IMG/VR virus record: IMGVR_UViG_3300031857_000967
Location: 1-30,035 of that record
Direction: 5' to 3' (one strand)
DNA: 30,035 nucleotides
Source: a virus
Shown here one piece after another: positions 13,431 to 20,897 of the stretch (positions are counted from its first letter, which is position 1; the number at the start of each line of letters is the position of its first letter). A program made the position numbers and the translations under genes. The notes below the pieces were generated by a model. The model was not told the origin of the DNA. It saw nothing but the letters and a program-made list of their open reading frames with translations, and did not search any database.

Positions 13431-16400
13431 TTAACCAAATGTAATCTCAGAACCAAATACAGACCATGCAGATCCTATTCTTAATAAATTAAATGAATAA
13501 AATTCAGTTTTGTTTGCTGTTGGTGTGGGTGCTGCACCGCCAGCCCAATTAATTGTTTGTGCTGCGCCATCTATTTGTACGGCATTTGGTATATATCCTG
13601 TTGCACCTTGTACTATAACAATCGTAACTGTAATAGATCGACTTGTTGTGGTTGGTACATTTGTAAAATTCGCAGTAAAGTTTGCTGCAGCACTTGTGTG
13701 ATAAAAAACAGAACCATCAGTTAAGTTATGAGTTACTGTTCCTGTAGCACCAGTTAATGTACTTAAAACTTCTGTTACTTCTTGTAAAGTGGTGAATCCT
13801 GTTACTGTTAAATCACCAGAAATTGTACCACCAGCTGTAGCTAGTCGAGTGTTTGCAGAAGCAAAAGCACCATTAGCATACAAACTCGCTGATGTTACAG
13901 TGTTAGCGGTAGTGAATGATGAATTAGCATATGATCCAGCTGTTACAGCTTTACTATCTGCGGTATTTGCTACACCAAATGCCGAATTAGCATATGATCC
14001 AGATGTTACTGCTTTACTGTCGGCAGTATTAGCTGAACCAAATGCCGAGTTAGCATAGTTACCAGCTGTTACAGCCTTACCATCAGCGGTAGATGCATTT
14101 GTTGTAGCAGTATTAGCTTGACCATAAGCTGAATTAGCATATGATCCAGCACTTGTGGCCTTTTGATCAGCAGTAGTAGCATTGGTAGTTGCTGTATTAG
14201 CTTGAGTATAAGCTGAATTAGCATAGTTACCAGCTGTTACTGCTTTACTGTCAGCAGTAGCAGCATCGGTAGTTGCTGTATTTGCTTGCGTGTAAGCTGA
14301 ATTAGCATATGATCCAGATGTTACTGCTTTACTGTCTGACGTATTAGCAACACTAAATGCAGAGTTAGCATAGTTACCAGCATCAACAGCTTTAGAATCA
14401 GCTGTAGATGCATTTGTTGTAGCAGTATTCGCAGCAGCAAAAGCACTATTAGCATAGTTACCAGCTGTTACTGCTTTACCATCAGCTGTAGCAGCATTAG
14501 TAGTTGCGGTATTAGCTTGAGTATAAGCTCCATTAGCATAAGATCCTGCTGTTACAGCTTTACCATCAGCAGTTGCAGCATTAGTCGTAGCAGTATTAGC
14601 TTGACCATAAGCACTATTAGCATAGTTACCAGCTGTTACAGCTTTACCATCAGCTGTAGATGCATTTGTTGTAGCAGTATTAGCTTGAGTATAGGATGAG
14701 TTAGCGTAATCACCTGCCGTTAAAGCTTTAGAGTCAGCAGTAGTAGCATTGGTAGTTGCTGTATTAGCTTGACCATAAGCTGAATTAGCATAGTTACCTG
14801 CTGTTACTGCTTTACTATCTGAGGTATTAGCTAAAGCAAAGGCAGCATTAGCATATGATCCAGCTGTTACAGCTTTACCATCAGCTGTAGCAGCATTAGT
14901 TGTGGCTGTGTTTGCTTGACTATAAGATGAATTGGCATAACTAGATGCAGCATTAGCAGTGTCTCTAGCATATTGGTCTGAACTACTGGCGCCTGTATTA
15001 GCGGCTGCAAATGCCGCATTGGCGTATGTTCCAGCCGTTACAGCTTTTTGGTCTGCTGTATTAGCTGCAGCAAAAGCGCCATTTGCATATGAACTAGAAC
15101 TTACAGCTGTTTGACTAGTAGTGTTAGCTGTATCATATAAAACTTTAATTACATTTGCGGAAGTTAAATTTGCAAATGTCAGATTACCTGAACCATCGGT
15201 TCTAATATAATCATCATTTGAACCACCTGTAATATGAAGGTTTGCAATTGGTCCCAATAAAACACTCTTTGCGATACTTGAATCTACATTAGAACGAATG
15301 TTAATCGTATTGCTTGAACCAATGATACGCATTTGTTCATTTTCTTCATTCATGCCACCAGCAGTAAATATGACATCATTTTCTAAAAGTGTACCAATTA
15401 CAAGGCCACCACCGCCCGTGACTGTATTGCCAGACACATACAAGTAACCATCATTTGGACCAACTAACGTAAATTCAGGATCGGCATGCAGACTACTAGC
15501 AATACCCATGTCAATATAAGTATCATTTTCAGTACCGTTATCGGCCGTAGCAACATAATCAGATGATGCGTTATTTCCAGGATTAATGTTTTGAATGTTT
15601 ATTTGAGAGTAATTATCCTCATTTGTTGATGCTTGAAATACTGTATGTGGCTGATAGTCATATCCAACAGGAATACCAGCATATAATGCGTTATGCCCGT
15701 TCGCTTCACCAAAAAATTGACCACTATTACCAGTGACAGTTACAGAAGTAACATTTCCTGTAAAACTAACATTTCCTAAGACACTAAGATCATAGAGGAT
15801 AGTAACGTTACCAGAGATTGTGCCGCCCGATGAACTAAATTTGGTGTTGGCATCAGCAAATGCAGCGTTTGCGTAAATTGCTGTTGTGTTTGCTGCACCA
15901 AAAGCTGAGTTAGCATAACTACCAGCACTCACTGCTTTACTGTCAGCAGTATTCGCTGTATTAAAAGAAGAATTGGCATAACTTGATGCCGCATTAGCAG
16001 TATCTCTAGCTAAAGTATCTGGCACTCCTGTATTTGCGGCCGCAAATGCTGCATTAGCATAAAGACCAGAACTATTAGCAGTATAAAATCCTGAATTGGC
16101 ATAACTAGATGCAGCGTTTGCAGTATCTCTAGCCCAAGAATCGGTAATACCACTATTGGCCACAGCAAAAGCAGCATTAGCATAGTTACCAGCAGAAATA
16201 GAATTGACATCTGCTGTGTTGGCAATACCAAACGCTGCATTAGCATAACTGCCAGCTGTTACTGCTTTACCATCAGCTGTAGCAGCATTTGTAGTTGCAG
16301 TGTTTGCTTGAGTATAAGCAGAGTTAGCATATTGTCCTGCATCAACAGCTTTACCATCAGCTGTAGCAGCATTTGTAGTTGCTGTATTAGCCACACTAAA

Positions 16401-17666
16401 GGACGAATTAGCATATGATCCTGCACTTACAGCTTTACTGTCGGCAGTTGCTGCATTTGTAGTTGCTGTATTTGCTTGTGTGTAAGCTGAGTTAGCATAA
16501 CTACCAGCACTTACCGCTTTACTGTCAGATGTATTTGCTTGAGTATATGCTGAGTTAGCATAGTTACCAGATGTTACTGCTTTACTATCTGCGGTATTTG
16601 CTTGAGTGTATGCTGAGTTAGCATAACCACCAACATCAATAATTTTAGAATCTACTGTGTTAGCAGCACCATAAGCACTGTTAGCATAAACTCCGGATGA
16701 TACTGCTTTGCTGTCGGCAGTCGCAGCATTTGTAGTTGCAGTGTTCGCAACACCAAATGCCGAGTTGGCATAGTTACCAGCTGTTACTGCTTTAGAATCA
16801 ACAGTGTTGGCCTCACTGAAGGCAGCGTTGGCATAAATGCCAGCTGTTACAGCCTTACCATCAGCGGTAGATGCATTAGTGATTGCGGTATTAGATTGAC
16901 CATAGGCTGAGTTAGCGTATTCTCCAGCACTTGTGGCCTTTTGATCAGCTGTAGTTGAATTTGTTGTTGCTGTATTAGCTTGAGTATATGCTGAATTGGC
17001 ATAAGATGAACCACTATTAGCGGCACCAAATGCTGAATTAGAATATGATGCAGTACTTACAGCTTTATCATCAGCTGTAGCAGCATTGGTTACGGCCGTA
17101 TTGGCTTGACCAAAGGCAGTATTAGCATATTCTCCAGCACTTACTGCTTTACTATCGGCTGTTGCAGCATTAATAGTTGCGGTGTTTGCTTGACTGTATG
17201 CTGTATTCGCATAGTTACCAGCTGTTACTGCTTTACCATCAGCTGTAGATGCATTTGTTGTGGCGGTATTAGCTTGACTATACGCAGAGTTAGCATATGA
17301 TCCCGCATTTACAGCTTTAGTGTCTGCCACTCCAGCATTTGTAGTTGCATTGTTGGCCTGACTGTATGCTGAGTTTGCATAACTACCTGCTATAACAGAA
17401 GTATTGGCTTTATTGAAGGCCGAATTCGCTTCGTTAAATGCACTATTAGCATAAAAAGCGGCACTATTCGCTGTATCTCTAGCGTAACTATCTATGCTAC
17501 CCGATGATGCTGTATTCGCCGCAGAAAATGCCTGATTGGCGTAAGATGCTGCGGAGTTAGCCGCAGCAAAAGCAGAAGATATGTTTGCTGCTACTTCTGT
17601 ACTTAAATCGGACTGTTGAATTGATCCTGGTTCAATTAATCCGCCTGTTAGTTGTGTTAATGGCAT
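13431..17666 (-). CDS. Giant heptad-repeat tail fibre, 1411 aa
   Basis: The largest gene in the window. After about 30 N-terminal residues it consists of two long arrays of Ala/Asn/Thr-rich heptads (such as YANSAYT, QANTATT, KAVTAGS). Most units are 28 residues (four heptads), and a shorter 21-residue form lacks the TATTNAA-like heptad. Array 1 lies near 17590-15845 and array 2 near 15130-13850. Between them is a non-repetitive beta-rich domain beginning GGTISGNVTI, with a second GGTISGDLTVTG opening the C-terminal domain (13840-13431), which ends SVFGSEITFG. The 7-residue period with Ala at fixed positions suggests a long trimeric coiled-coil shaft with a mid-shaft knob and a C-terminal head. 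Plus-strand open frames here are by-products of the repeats. Confidence 0.88.
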   Translation of the reverse strand: MPLTQLTGGLIEPGSIQQSDLSTEVAANISSAFAAANSAASYANQAFSAANTASSGSIDSYARDTANSAAFYANSAFNEANSAFNKANTSVIAGSYANSAYSQANNATTNAGVADTKAVNAGSYANSAYSQANTATTNASTADGKAVTAGNYANTAYSQANTATINAATADSKAVSAGEYANTAFGQANTAVTNAATADDKAVSTASYSNSAFGAANSGSSYANSAYTQANTATTNSTTADQKATSAGEYANSAYGQSNTAITNASTADGKAVTAGIYANAAFSEANTVDSKAVTAGNYANSAFGVANTATTNAATADSKAVSSGVYANSAYGAANTVDSKIIDVGGYANSAYTQANTADSKAVTSGNYANSAYTQANTSDSKAVSAGSYANSAYTQANTATTNAATADSKAVSAGSYANSSFSVANTATTNAATADGKAVDAGQYANSAYTQANTATTNAATADGKAVTAGSYANAAFGIANTADVNSISAGNYANAAFAVANSGITDSWARDTANAASSYANSGFYTANSSGLYANAAFAAANTGVPDTLARDTANAASSYANSSFNTANTADSKAVSAGSYANSAFGAANTTAIYANAAFADANTKFSSSGGTISGNVTILYDLSVLGNVSFTGNVTSVTVTGNSGQFFGEANGHNALYAGIPVGYDYQPHTVFQASTNEDNYSQINIQNINPGNNASSDYVATADNGTENDTYIDMGIASSLHADPEFTLVGPNDGYLYVSGNTVTGGGGLVIGTLLENDVIFTAGGMNEENEQMRIIGSSNTINIRSNVDSSIAKSVLLGPIANLHITGGSNDDYIRTDGSGNLTFANLTSANVIKVLYDTANTTSQTAVSSSSYANGAFAAANTADQKAVTAGTYANAAFAAANTGASSSDQYARDTANAASSYANSSYSQANTATTNAATADGKAVTAGSYANAAFALANTSDSKAVTAGNYANSAYGQANTATTNATTADSKALTAGDYANSSYTQANTATTNASTADGKAVTAGNYANSAYGQANTATTNAATADGKAVTAGSYANGAYTQANTATTNAATADGKAVTAGNYANSAFAAANTATTNASTADSKAVDAGNYANSAFSVANTSDSKAVTSGSYANSAYTQANTATTDAATADSKAVTAGNYANSAYTQANTATTNATTADQKATSAGSYANSAYGQANTATTNASTADGKAVTAGNYANSAFGSANTADSKAVTSGSYANSAFGVANTADSKAVTAGSYANSSFTTANTVTSASLYANGAFASANTRLATAGGTISGDLTVTGFTTLQEVTEVLSTLTGATGTVTHNLTDGSVFYHTSAAANFTANFTNVPTTTSRSITVTIVIVQGATGYIPNAVQIDGAAQTINWAGGAAPTPTANKTEFYSFNLLRIGSAWSVFGSEITFG
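13850..15130 (-). repeat. Coding repeat array 2 (63/84-bp units)
   Basis: Degenerate tandem units of 84 bp (sometimes 63 bp) encode the heptads of the distal shaft. The DNA copies share long near-identical blocks, such as the recurrent plus-strand string TTAGCATAGTTACCAGCTGT, but differ at many synonymous sites. Boundaries are approximate. The units run head to tail within one reading frame and have no spacers. Confidence 0.85.
15845..17590 (-). repeat. Coding repeat array 1 (63/84-bp units)
   Basis: The proximal shaft array, the same unit family as the distal array and more interrupted. Several units carry a variant DxxARDTANAASSYANS block that recurs near 17470, 16120, 16000 and, in the distal array, 14950. 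Boundaries are approximate. The homology between arrays offers substrate for slippage or recombination that would change shaft length in multiples of seven residues. Confidence 0.82.
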
Positions 17667-17691
17667 ATCTTTTTCTTTTTATTTTTCGTGA

Positions 17692-18627
17692 TTAGAAAGT
17701 AATTGAACCTGAACCTGTGAAAGTATAAATTTTAAATCCACCAGAAATTGTTAGTGTTGGAGATCCTGTGGTCGAAGCAGCATCCAGAAAATTTGAAGTA
17801 TATCTTATAATTACAATTCCGGAACCTCCTGCGCCTCCATTTCCAGTGCCTCCAGGACTATAAGAACCGCTGGCGCCGCCACCGCCGGTGTTTGTAGATC
17901 CACTTTGCCCTGCGCTTCCATTAGTACCTCCATCACCCGCTCCTCCTTTTTGAGAAGTTGTAGTAGTTCCTCCTCCGTATCCAGCCCTAGTCAGAGCTGT
18001 TGCTCGAGTGTCTTGTCCTGAGCCACCGCCGCCGGCATAATATGTTAAAGTTCCAGATATTGATGATTGAAGTGCTAATCCTCCATCAGAGGCGACAGTT
18101 ACACCTGTTGTCCATGTTTGTCCGTTACCTCCTGCTCCTCCACCTCCACCGGATGAAAATCTAGTAGAACCATCACCAGTTGCTGCACCGCCGGCATTTC
18201 CTTGGCCGGAACTTTGCACGGTGCCACCTGCGCCTCCGCCAGTAAACGTACTCAATCCACCGCCGCCGCCTGATCCACCGGTACCACCACTAGCACCATT
18301 ATAAGATCCAAAACCTCCTCCTATAGCAGTGACGCTACTAAAAACTGAGTTAGAACCTTTAGATCCACTGGCCGTGGTGCCTCCATTACCACCCGCGCCA
18401 ACAGTAACAGTTAAAGAAGAACCTTTGGTTATAGAAAAATTAGTTGCTGTTAAAAGTCCTCCAGCTCCACCACCTCCAGAGGATGATCCGTATCCACCAC
18501 CACCGCCACCCGCAACTACCAAATACTCGACCGTGGGAGTAGTTACGTTGCGCGAAGGATTCGAGGTGTCTCTTCTATTAAATCTTTGTGATCTAATATT
18601 TTGTTCTACAAATGACTTGATCGCCAT
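17692..18627 (-). CDS. Glycine-rich tail fibre / adhesin, 311 aa
   Basis: From about residue 38 the protein is dominated by Gly runs (VVAGGGGGGYG, SSGGGGAGG, GGTGGSGGGGG and others) and closes with GSGIVIIRY and FKIYTFTGSGSITF. This layout is that of phage glycine-rich domain proteins and recalls the Gly-motif sandwich of T-even gp38-type adhesins, where loops between polyGly II helices contact the receptor. It sits upstream of the giant fibre with a 25-nt gap. Receptor binding is inferred from family and position. The Pro-rich frame on the opposite strand is an artefact of the Gly codons. Confidence 0.78.
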   Translation of the reverse strand: MAIKSFVEQNIRSQRFNRRDTSNPSRNVTTPTVEYLVVAGGGGGGYGSSSGGGGAGGLLTATNFSITKGSSLTVTVGAGGNGGTTASGSKGSNSVFSSVTAIGGGFGSYNGASGGTGGSGGGGGLSTFTGGGAGGTVQSSGQGNAGGAATGDGSTRFSSGGGGGAGGNGQTWTTGVTVASDGGLALQSSISGTLTYYAGGGGSGQDTRATALTRAGYGGGTTTTSQKGGAGDGGTNGSAGQSGSTNTGGGGASGSYSPGGTGNGGAGGSGIVIIRYTSNFLDAASTTGSPTLTISGGFKIYTFTGSGSITF

Positions 18628-18628
18628 A

Positions 18629-18961
18629 TTACGTTATCTCTGATCCAAAAATACCAAATGAAACATTAGATGATGAAGTATAAACAGTAACCACATCAGT
18701 ATTTCCCAAAGTCAATCCCAAAGTCAATGCGATACTATCCACCGATTGAACCACATTGTTGTTTGTAATATAGTGTTTTGCAGCAATAGCTTCTCCGGCT
18801 GGGCGTACCGCAATACTATAATTTGCATTTGCGGAAGTATTGGCATTTGCAATTGTAATTGTTGATATAACCGCTTGAGTCGCTGCTGGTACAGTATACA
18901 AAGTTGTATTTGTAAATGCTGTTGGATTTGATTGTCCTAGTACTTTGAAGGTTTGTGGCAT
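18629..18961 (-). CDS. Small beta-rich tail protein, 110 aa
   Basis: The sequence alternates Thr/Ser/Val strands (TTLYTVPAATQAVISTITIAN, in two parts) and ends NVSFGIFGSEIT, closely resembling the last residues of the giant fibre (SVFGSEITFG). This shared ending suggests a common C-terminal beta-sandwich. Gaps of 1 nt on both sides show it belongs to the fibre operon. It is probably a virion structural protein; the exact role is unknown. Confidence 0.65.
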   Translation of the reverse strand: MPQTFKVLGQSNPTAFTNTTLYTVPAATQAVISTITIANANTSANANYSIAVRPAGEAIAAKHYITNNNVVQSVDSIALTLGLTLGNTDVVTVYTSSSNVSFGIFGSEIT

Positions 18962-18962
18962 T

Positions 18963-19160
18963 TTACATTCCCGATAACATTAACATTGTTGGTATTGAAG
19001 ATTCTGCACTACCGCCGCCACTTACCGCAACATTTGATGCTGCTGTGATTCGACCTTGTGCATCGACAGTAATAGCCGCTGCATTTCCATCCCCGCCATA
19101 AGAACCTGCTGTGACTGCGGTGTTTGCAAGATTATGCGATTTTACTTTTGTGTTTGGCAT
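18963..19160 (-). CDS. Small tail-fibre-like protein, 65 aa
   Basis: This is the first gene of the minus-strand cassette. It contains the fibre-type peptide ITVDAQGRITAASN, which occurs in many phage fibre proteins, and an ANTAVTAGSYG stretch like the heptads of the giant fibre. It may be an N-terminal fragment of a once-longer fibre or an adaptor. AGAGG lies 5 nt upstream of ATG 19160. It is short for a fibre, so truncation is possible. Confidence 0.6.
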   Translation of the reverse strand: MPNTKVKSHNLANTAVTAGSYGGDGNAAAITVDAQGRITAASNVAVSGGGSAESSIPTMLMLSGM

Positions 19161-19172
19161 GGGTACCTCTTG

Positions 19173-19190
19173 AATTTATACACTATTTAG
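19173..19190 (-). promoter_or_regulatory. Possible T4-type late promoter for the tail-fibre cassette
   Basis: On the minus strand CTAAATAG (19190-19183) and TATAAATT (19180-19173) both resemble the T4 late element TATAAATA. The first leaves room for a start site upstream of the AGAGG ribosome site; the second does not. Such A/T strings are expected by chance in DNA this A+T-rich, so the position between divergent genes is the main argument. Confidence 0.3.
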
Positions 19191-19260
19191 TCAAACTAAT
19201 TACCGTAAAAAATGTGCTCTTGCAACATAGGATTGGATATATACTTGTACAGGAGTTTTT

Positions 19261-19404
19261 ATGAGTTGCTTACAAAAATTAATCGATTTTCTAACACCGG
19301 ATCATAAATCGGAGATAGAAGTATTTATTGAGTCTAAAAATCCAAAATCTACGGCTGACGTAGAACATTGGATCCAATATTATTCAAATTACAGGAGAAA
19401 CTAA
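19261..19404 (+). CDS. Small unknown protein, 47 aa
   Basis: ATG 19261 has AGGAG at 19251-19255. The product is a soluble protein with a hydrophobic N-terminal helix (CLQKLIDFL) and an acidic/basic remainder ending YYSNYRRN. It is the first plus-strand gene after the inverted cassette and ends 1 nt before the next start. TATATA at 19238-19243 could be a -10 box, but I see no matching -35 at good spacing. The function is unknown. Confidence 0.6.
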   Translation: MSCLQKLIDFLTPDHKSEIEVFIESKNPKSTADVEHWIQYYSNYRRN

Positions 19405-19405
19405 A

Positions 19406-19654
19406 ATGTTTTATACATTCCCACCAGTACCGACTTTCAATGAAGTTGCAGAGCGTCAAAAAGATTTTATGAAGGCCTTCATTGACCTTAAAGTTGAAGG
19501 TTTCAAGTCATACAATAAAGCTTTTGACCATGCTACATATTCCTTTTTTACTACATATACCAAAGAGTCTGAAAAATTTGTAGTAGGATTAGGAAACTAT
19601 GCAAAAGAAGCCATTGACTTTGAACCAGGTAAAGTTCAATCAAGTAAAAAGTGA
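19406..19654 (+). CDS. Helical small protein, possibly phasin-like, 82 aa
   Basis: After a short FPPVPTF lead the protein is one long predicted amphipathic helix with regularly spaced Phe, Tyr and Ala (EVAERQKDFMKAF, YNKAFDHATYSFFTTY). The look is reminiscent of phasins, which coat polyhydroxyalkanoate granules, but no diagnostic motif is present and other helical proteins fit equally well. AGGAG at 19393-19397 gives a good ribosome site. The function is unproven. Confidence 0.55.
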   Translation: MFYTFPPVPTFNEVAERQKDFMKAFIDLKVEGFKSYNKAFDHATYSFFTTYTKESEKFVVGLGNYAKEAIDFEPGKVQSSKK

Positions 19655-19868
19655 TTTAAAATTTTGGTCACCAGTAGAACGAAATGGGTGGTACATTAAA
19701 TTCTCCATCTCTAAAGATGAAAGTGTACTACTCATTTTTATTTCTGCTTACACTTGTCAAACCATCATTCGGTACTTTGAAAACGAAAATGATGCCGTCA
19801 AGTATATAAACTTCCTTTGTGAAAAAGATCCTAGTATATTATTACAAGGTAACGAAAACCCAGCTTAG
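19599..19868 (+). CDS. Unknown protein, 89 aa, overlapping start
   Basis: The ATG at 19599 lies 56 nt inside the previous gene and has AGGA about 5 nt upstream; no ATG or GTG start is found nearer the junction (only TTG at 19614 or 19620). The product has a YIKFSISKDESVLLIFISAY beta-like centre and a FENENDAVKYINFLCEK helix. The start is uncertain, the frame is convincing. The stop lies within a terminator-like hairpin. Confidence 0.55.
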   Translation: MQKKPLTLNQVKFNQVKSDLKFWSPVERNGWYIKFSISKDESVLLIFISAYTCQTIIRYFENENDAVKYINFLCEKDPSILLQGNENPA

Positions 19869-19880
19869 TCTGGGTATTTT
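19858..19880 (+). terminator. Weak terminator-like hairpin
   Basis: ACCCAG (19858-19863) pairs with CTGGGT (19870-19875) around a 6-nt loop and is followed by ATTTT(T). The stem is short, and the T run leads directly into the ATG at 19882, so it could be a weak terminator, an attenuator, or a structure hiding the next gene's ribosome site. Confidence 0.4.
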
Positions 19881-19881
19881 T

Positions 19882-20196
19882 ATGGCAAAAGAAAAAGATT
19901 GTCCTCGCTGCGGCACTACTCATACGAAACGTGGTCCCTTTTGCTCAAGGTCTTGCGGCAATGTTCGTGAGCATACTGAAGAAGATAAAAAAGTTCGCCG
20001 CAAAAAACTCATCGAATATCACCAAACACCAGAAGGTATTGCTACCCAAGAAAAATCTCGCCGCATGGTTACGGCAATGAATAAAGGTGAAGATTGGAGA
20101 GAAATTTCGGTAGATGATTTTGCTGTTGACATTCCTGATGTAACCGATTATAATCTAGATTATGATTCATCGTGGTCTCGGGCAGAAAAGTGGTGA
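19882..20196 (+). CDS. Zinc-finger protein, 104 aa
   Basis: ATG 19882 begins the recognisable protein; an in-frame start at 19819 would overlap the previous gene. Cys knuckles CPRC (residues 7-10) and CSRSC (residues 21-25) predict one zinc finger, followed by a very basic helix (DKKVRRKKLIEYHQT) and an acidic C-terminus (DVTDYNLDYDSSW). The finger-plus-basic-helix arrangement suggests nucleic-acid binding. No Shine-Dalgarno sequence is seen, apart from GGGT in the hairpin. The function is unknown. Confidence 0.65.
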   Translation: MAKEKDCPRCGTTHTKRGPFCSRSCGNVREHTEEDKKVRRKKLIEYHQTPEGIATQEKSRRMVTAMNKGEDWREISVDDFAVDIPDVTDYNLDYDSSWSRAEKW

Positions 20197-20198
20197 GC

Positions 20199-20227
20199 TT
20201 GACAAACACATTTTTCCGTGTTACAAT
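20199..20227 (+). promoter_or_regulatory. Strong sigma70 promoter, start site at the ATG of the next gene
   Basis: A consensus TTGACA (20199-20204), a 17-bp spacer and TACAAT (20222-20227) form a near-ideal sigma70 promoter. The expected start is about 20233-20235, which is the start codon itself. AACAC (20205-20209) and GTGTT (20218-20222) make an inverted repeat between the hexamers, which could be an operator. Confidence 0.78.
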
Positions 20228-20232
20228 GACGT

Positions 20233-20640
20233 ATGATTATCAATGGAAAAGTACCGAAAAAACACCTCTTGGCAATTGATCATTTTGCCGAGTTGCTGTT
20301 TACGCCTGCGAGAATCGCTCAATTAGAACTTACAATTCGGTACAAAAATCTAGATGTTTTTGGTCTAGTCTATATAGATAATTATAACCTTAAAGGTAAA
20401 CCAGATTCTTTTATCATTGAAGTAAACCGTTGTTTGAGTATAGATGATAAACTAAAAACCTTGGCGCATGAAATGGTTCACGTAAAACAATATTCGTTGG
20501 GATATTTAAATGAACCGATGACAAGATGGCGAGGCAAAAAAGTTTCTAAAAATATTGTATACGAAAACAAACCTTGGGAAATCGAGGCAGAGCTCTACGG
20601 TTTAAACCTTTATGAATCTTTTGTAGCAAACTACCAATGA
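20233..20640 (+). CDS. SprT-like zinc metalloprotease, 135 aa
   Basis: LAHEMVHVKQY carries the zincin motif H79-E80-x-x-H83, and PWEIEAELYG (Glu118/Glu120) supplies the likely third zinc ligand. Size and layout resemble small SprT-like/WLM-type proteins found in many T4-like phages, where the substrate is unknown; SprT-family proteins in cells cut DNA-protein crosslinks. The ATG sits about 6 nt after the -10 box of a strong promoter and has no Shine-Dalgarno sequence, implying a leaderless message. The stop overlaps the next start (ATGA). Confidence 0.78.
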   Translation: MIINGKVPKKHLLAIDHFAELLFTPARIAQLELTIRYKNLDVFGLVYIDNYNLKGKPDSFIIEVNRCLSIDDKLKTLAHEMVHVKQYSLGYLNEPMTRWRGKKVSKNIVYENKPWEIEAELYGLNLYESFVANYQ

Positions 20641-20897
20641 AAGATTTACTTAAATTTCTACCACAAATACTCTCGGCTTTGCCAGAGTTATCAAAATATA
20701 TCAAAATAATTCCTATACTGCTTGTACTAGCAGGCATTGGTTACGGTGCATACTATTATTTTATGAATTACAAAGACCCCTATAAATGTGTAAACAATCA
20801 AGTATTTGAACAAATACGAGTTGATTCAAATGTTTATGTTTTTAAAGGTGAAATTTGCATTGACGGCGAAAGGGTAAATAGTGAGTATAAAGAATGA
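20637..20897 (+). CDS. Single-pass membrane protein, 86 aa
   Basis: The ATG overlaps the metalloprotease stop. A short helical N-terminus is followed by one clear membrane segment (about residues 23-43, IIPILLVLAGIGYGAYYYF) and a C-terminal domain of about 40 residues with two Cys (YKCVNN, EICIDG) that could form a disulfide if periplasmic. Function unknown. Confidence 0.68.
   Translation: MKDLLKFLPQILSALPELSKYIKIIPILLVLAGIGYGAYYYFMNYKDPYKCVNNQVFEQIRVDSNVYVFKGEICIDGERVNSEYKE

Noticed and set aside
13510-17300. Plus-strand open frames (near 13510, 13789, 14517, 17106)
   Set aside because: They are low-complexity mirror frames of the repeat gene, with Ser/Ile/Cys- or Ala/Val-rich products and no ribosome sites.
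13850-17590. Dense short repeats that could be mistaken for a CRISPR array or intergenic satellite
   Set aside because: Units are contiguous without unique spacers, keep one open minus-strand frame of 1411 codons and encode heptads, so they are coding repeats.
18329-18643. Plus-strand Pro-rich open frame of 104 codons
   Set aside because: Pro codons are the complement of the Gly codons in the Gly-rich adhesin; it is a shadow.
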